Source of the DNA: Chitinophagaceae bacterium UBA2789
Lineage (GTDB): Bacteria > Bacteroidota > Bacteroidia > Chitinophagales > Chitinophagaceae
Assembly: GCA_002352145.1 (NCBI GenBank)
Contig: DEHX01000095.1
Span: 29,626 to 41,377 of the forward strand
Length of the DNA stretch: 11,752 bases
Direction: 5' to 3'
Part shown: positions 1 through 6,343 of the stretch, one piece after another
Layout: each line of letters begins with the position of its first letter
How positions within the stretch are numbered: position 1 is the stretch's first letter
Position numbers and translations under genes: made by a program
The notes under the pieces: model-generated
Seen by the model: the letters and a program-made list of their open reading frames with translations, nothing else
The model's database searches: none
What the model was told of the DNA's origin: nothing

Positions 1-686
1 ACATTGGCAACATCTTCAGTCAGGCAGAACCGGATATCTTCGATAAGACCAAATCGCTCTACCAGGCGATGATAGTGTGTAAGCTTCGGAGCAAAATCAA
101 TCAGCTTATTTTTATACTTTGTATACATCGTTTCTGCCATCAGCGAACTGTCGCAATGAACAGTAAAATGTTTGGAGAGTTGGTGAATCACTGCCCCGGC
201 AAATAACGTATCCTCCAGGTTAAAGCGGTCTTTCCAGCCTGCACAGCCCAACACAACATTCTTTTTTTCTGATAACAAATAATCACAAACTGCTGAGAGA
301 TTAGGAAAAGAGCCGGAAATAATAGTATCGGCATTTTTATCCAGCGCCATTTGCAATAGCCGGGTACCGTTGGTAGTTGTCAGCACCAGTGTTTTATTTT
401 CTATGAACTCCCTTGTGTATTCCAGCGGTGAATTACCATGCTGCAGTCCTTCAGCGATCATGCCATCTCTTTCACCAGCAGCAATGCCGCCAATATTCTT
501 ACTGATTTCGATTGCTTTAGGAACCGTATCCACAGGTATCACACATTTTGCCCCATTATATAATGCGGAAGCAATGGTAGAAGTGGCCCTGAATACATCT
601 ATAATTACTACAACACTGTTGCTGAGATCGTAAAGATGCAATAAAGCCGGAGAAATAGAGGTATGCAGAGAAGGTTTGTTACTCAT
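1..686 (-). CDS. comB: 2-phosphosulfolactate phosphatase family protein (ComB), 3' end cut by window edge
   Basis: I translated this frame directly from the minus strand: 228 codons are present, open to the left edge. Family signatures of ComB are visible: IDVFRATST at about residues 29-37, AGERDG at 70-75, HGNSP at 83-87, TTTNGT at 103-108, and GCAGWKDRFNLEDTLFAGA at about 147-165. Characterised ComB enzymes are Mg2+-dependent phosphatases converting 2-phosphosulfolactate to sulfolactate, a step of coenzyme M synthesis in archaea; they act in the cytosol. Family members are about 230-245 residues, so only a few residues should be missing. The ATG at 684-686 is supported by a TACTTTTG -7 box just upstream (696-703). 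No other coenzyme M gene is in the window, and in Bacteroidota the physiological substrate is uncertain. The family call is secure, the substrate is not. Confidence 0.9.
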   Translation of the reverse strand, partial: MSNKPSLHTSISPALLHLYDLSNSVVVIIDVFRATSTIASALYNGAKCVIPVDTVPKAIEISKNIGGIAAGERDGMIAEGLQHGNSPLEYTREFIENKTLVLTTTNGTRLLQMALDKNADTIISGSFPNLSAVCDYLLSEKKNVVLGCAGWKDRFNLEDTLFAGAVIHQLSKHFTVHCDSSLMAETMYTKYKNKLIDFAPKLTHYHRLVERFGLIEDIRFCLTEDVAN

Positions 687-695
687 ATTGTGATG

Positions 696-703
696 CAAAA
701 GTA
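696..703 (-). promoter_or_regulatory. Candidate -7 box for comB
   Basis: On the minus strand this reads TACTTTTG, an exact match to the Bacteroidota TAnnTTTG -7 element, nine bases before the comB ATG. No good TTTG -33 element is seen 19-21 bases upstream. If used, the transcript would have only a few leader bases or none. It lies in the 45-base gap after the SRPBCC gene, so comB may also be read through from upstream. Confidence 0.4.
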
Positions 704-731
704 ACACATCAGCAATAAACAGGATTAAGCA

Positions 732-1208
732 CTATTTGATAAGTAATCGTTTCCAGCGGTCTGATTCGGCAACCTCCTTTATGGTTCTGTTACGTTGCTC
801 CAGCAGTTTTTTCATGTAGTTGGTAAGATATAATGCATTTAGCCAGCGGCCCACAATTCCGTAAGGCGTTTCAAAATGAAAAAGATCGATTAACAGGGTT
901 CCGTTTTCGCAGGGCTTAAAATGATGTTCATGTTTCATCATCTTAAAATCGCCTTGCAGCTGCTCATCCACAAATAGCTCTGGTTTTTTCATTTCTGTGA
1001 TTTTCACCCGAAGCAGCCTGTTTTTAAAAAGGTGTTGTGCCCGCCATGTCACCGTTTCTTCCTTTTCAATGAGCCCCATTCTTGTCCCTGCAACAGCTTC
1101 TTCTTTGTAATGAGACATAGACTCTTTGTGCATACCAATATGGCGGCTGAGGTCAAACACCACTTCAGCAGGTGCGGCTATAAATGTAGTAAGATGAATG
1201 GTTGGCAT
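732..1208 (-). CDS. SRPBCC-superfamily (START-like/cyclase-dehydrase) protein
   Basis: 158 residues. The opening MPTIHLTTFIAAPAEVVFDL and the next part RHIGMHKESM follow the SRPBCC pattern: a first beta-strand, then an 'IxAPxExVFDL' turn and helix, central strands (WRAQHLFKN, LRVKITEMKKPELFVDEQLQ), a 'F.MMKHEHHFKP' strand and a long C-terminal helix containing YGIVGRWLNALYL. The helix-grip fold binds hydrophobic ligands. This subgroup is annotated as 'SRPBCC family' or sometimes 'cell division inhibitor-like' without a proven reaction. There is no signal peptide or membrane segment, so it is probably cytosolic. It sits 69 bases downstream of gcvT on the same strand and 45 bases before comB. 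Length is typical. The fold assignment is firm, the ligand unknown. Confidence 0.8.
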   Translation of the reverse strand: MPTIHLTTFIAAPAEVVFDLSRHIGMHKESMSHYKEEAVAGTRMGLIEKEETVTWRAQHLFKNRLLRVKITEMKKPELFVDEQLQGDFKMMKHEHHFKPCENGTLLIDLFHFETPYGIVGRWLNALYLTNYMKKLLEQRNRTIKEVAESDRWKRLLIK

Positions 1209-1277
1209 CCGTGTAAATATAAATAAGAAGTGCTGGGTCTATTCTGATTACACAAAAATCCTACCGGCGATTAATTT

Positions 1278-2369
1278 TTATGAAAAAGGAATCTTGGCTA
1301 CTTTAGCTTTCAGGGATTTATCTCTTACCTGGATGTAAATCTCCGAGTCTATAGCCGCAAAAGCAGTTTGTACATATCCCATTCCAATAGCTTTTCCTAG
1401 AGTGGGTGATTGGGTACCGGAAGTAACCTGGCCAATCGTATTGCCTGAGTGATCCTTTATCTCGTACCCATGGCGGGGGATACCTTTATCAATCATTTCA
1501 AAACCTACCAGTTTCCGTTGAACTCCCTCTGCCTTTTGTTTGGCGAATATTTCTTTTGATGTAAACTCTTTGGTGAACTTTGTAATCCATCCTAATCCTG
1601 CTTCCATAGGTGATGTGGTATCATCAATATCATTTCCATACAGGCAAAAACCCATTTCAAGGCGAAGGGTATCTCTTGCCCCGAGGCCGATGGGTTTTAA
1701 CCCTTGTGGCCCGCCAATTTCGAAAATGGCATCCCATATCTTATCGGCAGCACCATCTTTATCTTCAAAGTATATCTCCACTCCCCCTGCCCCTGTATAT
1801 CCTGTAGCACTGACCAGTACATTTTCCACTCCTGCAAACACCCCTTTTGTGAAAGTGTAGTATTTCAGGTTAAGAATATCCATTTCTGTCAGCGGTTGCA
1901 AAATCTTTGTTGCATTAGGACCCTGAATGGCCAGTAGACAGGTCTTTTCAGAGATGTTGTGCATCTCCACATTATTGGTATTATGTTTTGAAATCCAGTT
2001 CCAGTCTTTTTCAATATTGGAAGCATTCACTACCAGCATATAAACCTTGTTCTCTTCTATACAGTAAACAAGCAAGTCATCAACGATGCCGCCATTTTCG
2101 TTGGGTAGACAACTGTATTGAGCCTGTCCGGCTTTTAATTTAGCAGCATCATTGCTGGTAACTCTTTGAATGAGATCCAATGCATTTTCTCCTTTCAGGA
2201 TAAATTCACCCATATGACTCACATCAAATACGCCGGCATTTTTTCTTACAGCAGCATGTTCGTCATTAATGCCGGTGTAGGAAATAGGCATATTATAACC
2301 GGCAAATGGGGCCATTTTTGCACCGAGAGCAATATGTTTTGAGGTAAAGGGGGTATTCCTGGTTTCCAT
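1278..2369 (-). CDS. gcvT: Aminomethyltransferase, glycine cleavage system T protein
   Basis: 363 residues from the ATG at 2367-2369. T protein takes the methylamine-bearing lipoyl arm of GcvH plus tetrahydrofolate and releases ammonia and 5,10-methylene-THF, in the cytosol. Visible family motifs: PFAGYNMPISYTG and GVFDVSHMGEF near the N-terminus, GGIVDDLLVY (Asp97-Asp98 region, which holds the catalytic Asp of the family), ATGYTGAGGVEIYF in the middle, then GARDTLRLEMGFCLYGND and PMEAGLGW. Length matches the family (about 360). The frame stays open 35 codons further upstream, to 2474, but that stretch resembles no GcvT N-terminus and contains the likely promoter (-7 box at 2391-2398), so I reject the longer start. 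gcvH and gcvP are not nearby, so this is a detached gcvT. Confidence 0.97.
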   Translation of the reverse strand: METRNTPFTSKHIALGAKMAPFAGYNMPISYTGINDEHAAVRKNAGVFDVSHMGEFILKGENALDLIQRVTSNDAAKLKAGQAQYSCLPNENGGIVDDLLVYCIEENKVYMLVVNASNIEKDWNWISKHNTNNVEMHNISEKTCLLAIQGPNATKILQPLTEMDILNLKYYTFTKGVFAGVENVLVSATGYTGAGGVEIYFEDKDGAADKIWDAIFEIGGPQGLKPIGLGARDTLRLEMGFCLYGNDIDDTTSPMEAGLGWITKFTKEFTSKEIFAKQKAEGVQRKLVGFEMIDKGIPRHGYEIKDHSGNTIGQVTSGTQSPTLGKAIGMGYVQTAFAAIDSEIYIQVRDKSLKAKVAKIPFS

Positions 2370-2390
2370 ACAGCAAATTTTAAGAGTGAG

Positions 2391-2398
2391 CAAAGGTA
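2391..2398 (-). promoter_or_regulatory. Candidate -7 box for gcvT
   Basis: The minus strand reads TACCTTTG, an exact TAnnTTTG match and the same 8-mer as in the padR promoter. It lies 21 bases upstream of the gcvT ATG. Transcription would start near 2384, inside the open frame upstream of the ATG, which supports the shorter GcvT start. A matching TTTG -33 element at the right distance is not clear. A TTGAC at 2407-2411 is only 8 bases away, too close. Confidence 0.5.
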
Positions 2399-2425
2399 AG
2401 TGAATAGTCAACGTTCCTAAAATCA

Positions 2426-2449
2426 GAAAGGCCTCTTTCGAAGCCTTCC
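2426..2449 (-). terminator. Possible intrinsic terminator after the padR-pspC operon
   Basis: On the minus strand GGAAGGC and GCCTTTC form a 7-bp stem with one G-U pair around a 10-base loop (TTCGAAAGAG), followed by TGATTTTAGG. The U-tract is short, so termination may be partial. It lies 57 bases downstream of the PspC stop and just upstream of the gcvT promoter, where a terminator would be expected. Confidence 0.4.
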
Positions 2450-2470
2450 TGTAATCCCATGGCGGGATAT

Positions 2471-2498
2471 TCAACCAGTCCGCATCCGGACTTCAACC
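2471..2498. repeat. Perfect 6-bp hairpin flanked by TCAACC direct repeats
   Basis: On the plus strand TCAACC (2471-2476), AGTCCG, loop CATC, CGGACT (2487-2492) and TCAACC again (2493-2498). The stem is perfect and GC-rich with a tetraloop. It begins 8 bases downstream of the PspC stop codon. With no adjoining T-run it is more likely a 3'-end stabilising or pausing hairpin than a complete terminator. Confidence 0.4.
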
Positions 2499-2505
2499 AA
2501 ACTTT

Positions 2506-4686
2506 TTAAAACCATTCCACCAATGATGAAGCCGGGTTAGGGCCAATGGCATAAGAGCCATCCTCATTGCTCCTTCTTTTATTTTTTATACTAGTAGTTG
2601 ATTTGACTTTTTGCTTGTTTTTCCTTTCTTCCAGTTCCTGAAGTTCTTTTTTCTTTTGTTCTATTGATTTTTCCAGTTCAAGGCTGTCATTAGCTTTTTC
2701 CGAACTATCATACCTATACTCATCTTTAGCCGGCTTTTGATCAACCATTCCGTCAGGCCCTTTCAGCTCACCATCAAGGCCCATTACATAATCTATCCCC
2801 GTACGGAAACGAAAAGCTCTCTCATCATTGTCAATTTCAATCCCGGTTATGCGATCACGGCGATAACTTCTTTTCACCCTGATGTTGATTGCATTAAGTT
2901 TTCTCTGAACAGATTCATCGAACCGTATTTGTTTGCCTACCGGTACTAATATTTCTATCTCCACATGCTGACCTCTGAACTTACTGTCCTTATCAATCGC
3001 ATAACCATTGGCTACATCCAGTACTGTATCCCTCCACATTGCATCAAAATCGATTTTGGATGCCCGGCTTAATGCCTCTGATTCCGTTCTGCCAAAGCTG
3101 TGTTTCCTGATATTGACATGATACAGAGAATCCTGGCTGGCTTTAACACTGAATTTCACAGCACCGATCTTTAAGGTGTCTTTTGTCATATCCCAACCTT
3201 CACTGTCATCATTCATCCAGCCAAAGCTGCCGGTATATTCCAGTTCTGGTTGCGATACCGCCACTATCATCTTTCCGCCAGCCGGTTGCGTAATAGTAAC
3301 CGGAATATCGGTATGTTCAAATTCACGGAAATCCTTTATTATACTTGCAACAAAGAAGGTAACTGATACCCAACCTATGGTCCACAAGCCACCAAATGTC
3401 CAGCCCAGGTAATTATTCTTTGATTTTGCCCTGATGATACGACGTACTACCCAGGTAATAAAGCCGATCAAAGGAACCAGCAAGAAGAATATTAATGTAC
3501 CCCAGGCAAATATTTGTTGCCATTTACTGGTCCATAAGAAATTATTGATCGGCCACCAGGCTACACCGCCAAACAATAATGCGATCAGTGTAACAAACAA
3601 TGCGAATGCAATGGTGCCGGCAATAAACAGGAAGAATACTTTAAACAATACTCCAAAAGCATGACCAATACCTCCTCCGCCTCTTCTTACCGTTTCATTC
3701 ACTTCTGAAGCAAATTCCTTTCCTCTTGTATTGGCAAATTCTTTCGCTTTATTGCTGAAACTTTGTGCTGATTCTTTTACTTCTTCTCCCCATCCTTTCA
3801 TTTTCTCTTTCATGTTTTCCATTCCTTCTCTTACATTCTGTCTAATCCTGTTTACATCTACGGTTTCTCCTCTCATCTCCATTTTCTGGTAATCACTATT
3901 AGCTTCTGGTAAAACAATCCATAAAATGATATAAGTAAGGATAAAGGTTCCACTCAAGGAGCCGAAACCCAGGTTCAATGCAAAGTCAACATCATAATGC
4001 CAACGAAAACCATTGAGAACTCCAACTAAAATGCTCAACAGGAGAGGGGCGGCAAAAATCAGGCGGATTGTGGAAGCACTCTTATTAAAATAAGCTGCCA
4101 AACCACCGGCTACACCACCAATTACTTTGTCATCAGGATTTCTATACAATCTCTTGCCAATATATCCTTCCAGGTCCTTGGGCGGCAATACAATCCATAA
4201 TATTATATAAGCAAGGAAACCAAAGCCAAAGCCGCCGAAACTAATGATGGCAAAGAGTATCCTTACAATAGCAGGATCTACATTCATATATGCTGCCAGT
4301 CCGCTACAAACACCGCCTATAAACTTATCATTGGTATCACGATAAAGTCTTTTGCTTTTCTTTTCAGTATAAGTGAAATTGGGTTGTGTACCTGGCTGGG
4401 CAGCTTCTGTAGTTTCCTTGTCCTCTGCTTCAAAATCTTCCACTCTGCCCATAGCGGTGATGATCTCTTCTATATCCTGGTCGGTTACTGCAGCAGCACC
4501 TTTACGAATTTTTTCATTCATCAGTTCTGCTATGCGGCTTTCAATATCATTGATAATTTCATCCCGGCCTTCTTCATTGGCAAAGTAGCGGCGAAGGCTT
4601 TCGATATAAACCTGCAGCTTTTCGTAAGCTGAATCTTCAATCGGGATAACCCTGCCGCTCAGGTTTATGTTTATTATCTTTTTCAT
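2506..4686 (-). CDS. PspC-domain membrane protein with HAAS-like N-terminus, two PspC domains and a long C-terminal envelope domain
   Basis: 726 residues, much larger than classical PspC (about 120). Order seen: residues 1-90 carry a helical region (RRYFANEEGRDEII, DIEEIITAMGRVEDFEAED) that resembles the HAAS domain found in partners of PadR regulators; this resemblance is by pattern only. PspC domain 1 at about 112-169 (KRLYRDTNDKFIGGVCSGLA ... YIILWIVLPP); PspC domain 2 at about 178-261 (KRLYRNPDDKVIGGVAGGLA ... YIILWIVLPE). A charged amphipathic stretch follows (262-335), then hydrophobic segments near 343-375, 392-414 and 428-450. From 451 on is a soluble region, mostly beta-strand in character (VEIEILVPVGKQIRFDESVQ), followed by a Lys/Glu-rich coiled coil at about 672-695 and a Ser/Asn-rich tail. 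Family knowledge links PspC to phage-shock/envelope-stress signalling. The gene starts 29 bases after padR, so the two are almost certainly cotranscribed. The leader is A-rich without a Shine-Dalgarno sequence. Confidence 0.9.
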   Translation of the reverse strand: MKKIININLSGRVIPIEDSAYEKLQVYIESLRRYFANEEGRDEIINDIESRIAELMNEKIRKGAAAVTDQDIEEIITAMGRVEDFEAEDKETTEAAQPGTQPNFTYTEKKSKRLYRDTNDKFIGGVCSGLAAYMNVDPAIVRILFAIISFGGFGFGFLAYIILWIVLPPKDLEGYIGKRLYRNPDDKVIGGVAGGLAAYFNKSASTIRLIFAAPLLLSILVGVLNGFRWHYDVDFALNLGFGSLSGTFILTYIILWIVLPEANSDYQKMEMRGETVDVNRIRQNVREGMENMKEKMKGWGEEVKESAQSFSNKAKEFANTRGKEFASEVNETVRRGGGGIGHAFGVLFKVFFLFIAGTIAFALFVTLIALLFGGVAWWPINNFLWTSKWQQIFAWGTLIFFLLVPLIGFITWVVRRIIRAKSKNNYLGWTFGGLWTIGWVSVTFFVASIIKDFREFEHTDIPVTITQPAGGKMIVAVSQPELEYTGSFGWMNDDSEGWDMTKDTLKIGAVKFSVKASQDSLYHVNIRKHSFGRTESEALSRASKIDFDAMWRDTVLDVANGYAIDKDSKFRGQHVEIEILVPVGKQIRFDESVQRKLNAINIRVKRSYRRDRITGIEIDNDERAFRFRTGIDYVMGLDGELKGPDGMVDQKPAKDEYRYDSSEKANDSLELEKSIEQKKKELQELEERKNKQKVKSTTSIKNKRRSNEDGSYAIGPNPASSLVEWF

Positions 4687-4715
4687 GTTTTAATTATTTG
4701 GTTGAATCAGGTTGA

Positions 4716-5066
4716 TTAGTTGGTTGGTGTTTCACCGGGCTTTTTGCTGGTCAGCGCATTTACGCCATTGTATAGCTCATTCCAGGTTTGCTCCAGCTCT
4801 TTGTAAAAAGTTTCGCCTTTTTCTGTCAGCGAAAAGTATTTGCGGGGGGGGCCTGAGTTGCTTTCCACCCAGCGATAAGTAAGCATGTCAGCATTCTTCA
4901 ACCGGGTTAGCAATGGATACAGGGTTCCCTCGAGTATCTGGAGATTGGCTGCCCGCATTTCCTCCACAATATCACTGGGGTATGCTTCACCCCGGCGAAT
5001 TATGGAGAGTATACAGAACTCCAGTATCCCTTTCCGCATCTGGCTCTGTGTGTTCTCGATATTCAT
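4716..5066 (-). CDS. PadR-family transcriptional regulator
   Basis: 116 residues. The start MNIENTQSQMRKGILEFCIL is the standard PadR opening. It is followed by the winged-helix core: SIIRRGEAYPSDIVEEM, LQILEGTLYPLLTRLKNADM (recognition helix with the family's GTLYPLL motif), the wing SGPPRKYFSLTEKG, and a C-terminal dimerisation helix (FYKELEQTWNELYNGVNAL). This is the short PadR-s2 type. PadR proteins are usually dimeric repressors of their own operon and of an adjacent membrane-protein gene, released by a ligand or envelope signal. Here the next gene, 29 bases on, encodes the PspC membrane protein, and the promoter upstream carries two dyads, which fits autorepression. The inducing signal is not evident from sequence. 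Confidence 0.96.
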   Translation of the reverse strand: MNIENTQSQMRKGILEFCILSIIRRGEAYPSDIVEEMRAANLQILEGTLYPLLTRLKNADMLTYRWVESNSGPPRKYFSLTEKGETFYKELEQTWNELYNGVNALTSKKPGETPTN

Positions 5067-5083
5067 GATAATCGTCTTTTTTA

Positions 5084-5097
5084 ACTTGACAAGTCAA
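5084..5097. promoter_or_regulatory. Dyad at the predicted padR transcription start, candidate operator
   Basis: Two overlapping inverted repeats are visible: ACTTG-A-CAAGT (5084-5094, perfect) and TTGAC-AA-GTCAA (5086-5097, perfect arms). On the minus strand this lies directly downstream of the -7 box and covers the expected start site of the padR transcript, 18 bases before the ATG. A repressor bound here would block transcription initiation. Assignment to PadR itself is inference. Confidence 0.5.
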
Positions 5098-5126
5098 AGG
5101 TAGGGTGATATTTGGTACTATGCAAA
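5095..5126 (-). promoter_or_regulatory. padR-pspC promoter
   Basis: On the minus strand a TTTG -33 element (5126-5123), a 20-base spacer and TACCTTTG (5102-5095) match the Bacteroidota sigma-ABfr consensus TTTG-N19-21-TAnnTTTG at every conserved position. The start of transcription would fall near 5089, leaving a leader of roughly 22 bases before the padR ATG. This is one of the two best promoters in the window. Confidence 0.7.
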
Positions 5127-5137
5127 ACAAAGTACCA
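5113..5137. promoter_or_regulatory. Perfect 7-bp inverted repeat spanning the padR -33 element, candidate operator
   Basis: TGGTACT (5113-5119) and AGTACCA (5131-5137) are exact inverted copies separated by 11 bases (centre-to-centre 18). The -33 TTTG of the padR promoter (5123-5126, minus strand) is in the spacer. Non-coding position, arm length and overlap with the promoter make it a good regulator-binding candidate, for PadR or for a second factor. Binding has not been shown. Confidence 0.5.
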
Positions 5138-5305
5138 TTTTTTTTAGAGTAATGTAGATTGAATGGAACACAAATAAAATTAAATGATTGATAATTAATT
5201 ACTTTATTTAAATTAATAGTCACAGATATTTAGACTGTCGGTTGTAATTCATGATGAGCGATCTTTGAACCGGATCAAAATCTTGAGCAACTTAATCTTA
5301 CATCA

Positions 5306-6343
5306 ATGCTAAACTACCGTTACCTTATTGCCCTTTATATATGTACTTCTTTGTTGTATTCATGTTCGAATAAATATAAGGCCTTTCAAAGCCGCTATAA
5401 ATTCTCCAGTGATGATGGAAGCCCTGCGTACCAACATTTGAATTACTGGGCAGCTCATCCCTGGAAACATGATCCTTCAGACAGTGTGCCTGCTCCATTG
5501 CGGAATGAAAGACGGGATACCCTTGTTGATGTGTTTTTTCTTCATCCAACGACTTTCACAAAAAAGAAATACAAGCATATTCCCAATGCAACAATTAATG
5601 ATCATTATATAAATGCCAAAACAGATTATTCATCCATACTTTACCAGGCAAGTGTGTTTAACCAATCCTGTCGTGTATTTGCACCCCGATACCGGCAAGC
5701 ACATATTCAGAATTTTTATACCAGCGATACAGCAATGGCCAAAAAGGCATTCGACCTGGCCTATGAGGATATCCGGAACGCCTTTCAATACTATCTACAA
5801 CATTGGAATAATGAACGGCCAATAATAATTGCCGGACACAGCCAAGGAGCCCTGATGGCTGAACGATTATTAAAGGAATTCTTCGAAGGAAAAAAATTAG
5901 AAAAAAAATTGGTGGCAGCTTATATCATCGGCTGGCCAGTTCCTCAAGATTATTTTACGACTTTACCCATGTGCAAAGATTCAACACAAACAGGTTGTGT
6001 GATCAGTTGGAGAACATTTCGCAAAGGTTTTGTTCCTTCATATCTAAAAAAATCAAAAGAGATTGTACTGGCCACTAACCCACTAATATGGAGTACTGAT
6101 AAACGGTATGCACCGAAACAACTTAACAAAGGCAGTGTGCTGACCAAATTCAATAAAGTATACGAACGCACAACCGATGGTCAATTGGCAAACGGCCTGC
6201 TTTATGTTAAAAAACCAAAGTTCCCCTGGAGCTTTTTATATTTCACCAGTAACTATCATATTGCGGATATCAACCTTTTTTATTTGAATATCAGGGAGAA
6301 TGTTCGTCAAAGAGTAAGTGTCATGATAAAAAAGCCCTATTGA
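5306..6343 (+). CDS. DUF3089 alpha/beta-hydrolase lipoprotein
   Basis: 345 residues. A short N-terminal hydrophobic stretch ends in LYSC with the lipobox Cys at residue 20, so it is probably a lipidated envelope protein. After it come DUF3089 hallmarks: YWAAHPWKHDPSD, the strand VDVFFLHPTTF, a tyrosine-rich NQSCRVFAPRYRQAH segment, the nucleophile elbow AGHSQGA with Ser179, AYIIGWPVP, and the C-terminal block YHIADINLFYLNIRENV with His318 and Asp321. The Ser, His and an Asp give a plausible hydrolase triad. Members are annotated as putative esterases or lipases with no agreed substrate. Length is normal. It is divergent from padR, with 239 bases between, and its stop overlaps the end of the opposite-strand membrane gene. 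Its own promoter is not obvious: only a GATCTTTG at 5260-5267 resembles a -7 box. Confidence 0.88.
   Translation: MLNYRYLIALYICTSLLYSCSNKYKAFQSRYKFSSDDGSPAYQHLNYWAAHPWKHDPSDSVPAPLRNERRDTLVDVFFLHPTTFTKKKYKHIPNATINDHYINAKTDYSSILYQASVFNQSCRVFAPRYRQAHIQNFYTSDTAMAKKAFDLAYEDIRNAFQYYLQHWNNERPIIIAGHSQGALMAERLLKEFFEGKKLEKKLVAAYIIGWPVPQDYFTTLPMCKDSTQTGCVISWRTFRKGFVPSYLKKSKEIVLATNPLIWSTDKRYAPKQLNKGSVLTKFNKVYERTTDGQLANGLLYVKKPKFPWSFLYFTSNYHIADINLFYLNIRENVRQRVSVMIKKPY

Noticed and set aside
370..633. 87-codon plus-strand open frame
   Set aside because: It lies antisense to the comB reading frame, whose motifs are clear.
1257..1272. Weak AATC/GATT hairpin after the gcvT stop as a terminator
   Set aside because: Only a 4-bp AT-rich stem with an 8-base loop; not stable enough to call although a T-run follows on the minus strand.
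2370..2474. 35-codon in-frame extension upstream of gcvT
   Set aside because: It contains the TACCTTTG promoter box and part of a terminator-like hairpin, does not look like a GcvT N-terminus, and the family starts at METRNTPF.
5194..5217. Inverted repeat ATTAATT-N10-AATTAAT in the padR/DUF3089 gap
   Set aside because: Made only of A and T in a very AT-rich stretch, so chance is a sufficient explanation.
4987..5223. 78-codon minus-strand open frame overlapping padR and its promoter
   Set aside because: It runs out of frame through padR and across the promoter dyads, and has no recognisable domain.
5260..5267. GATCTTTG as a -7 box for the DUF3089 gene
   Set aside because: First base of the consensus is missing and the nearest TTG is only 15 bases upstream, too close for a -33 element.
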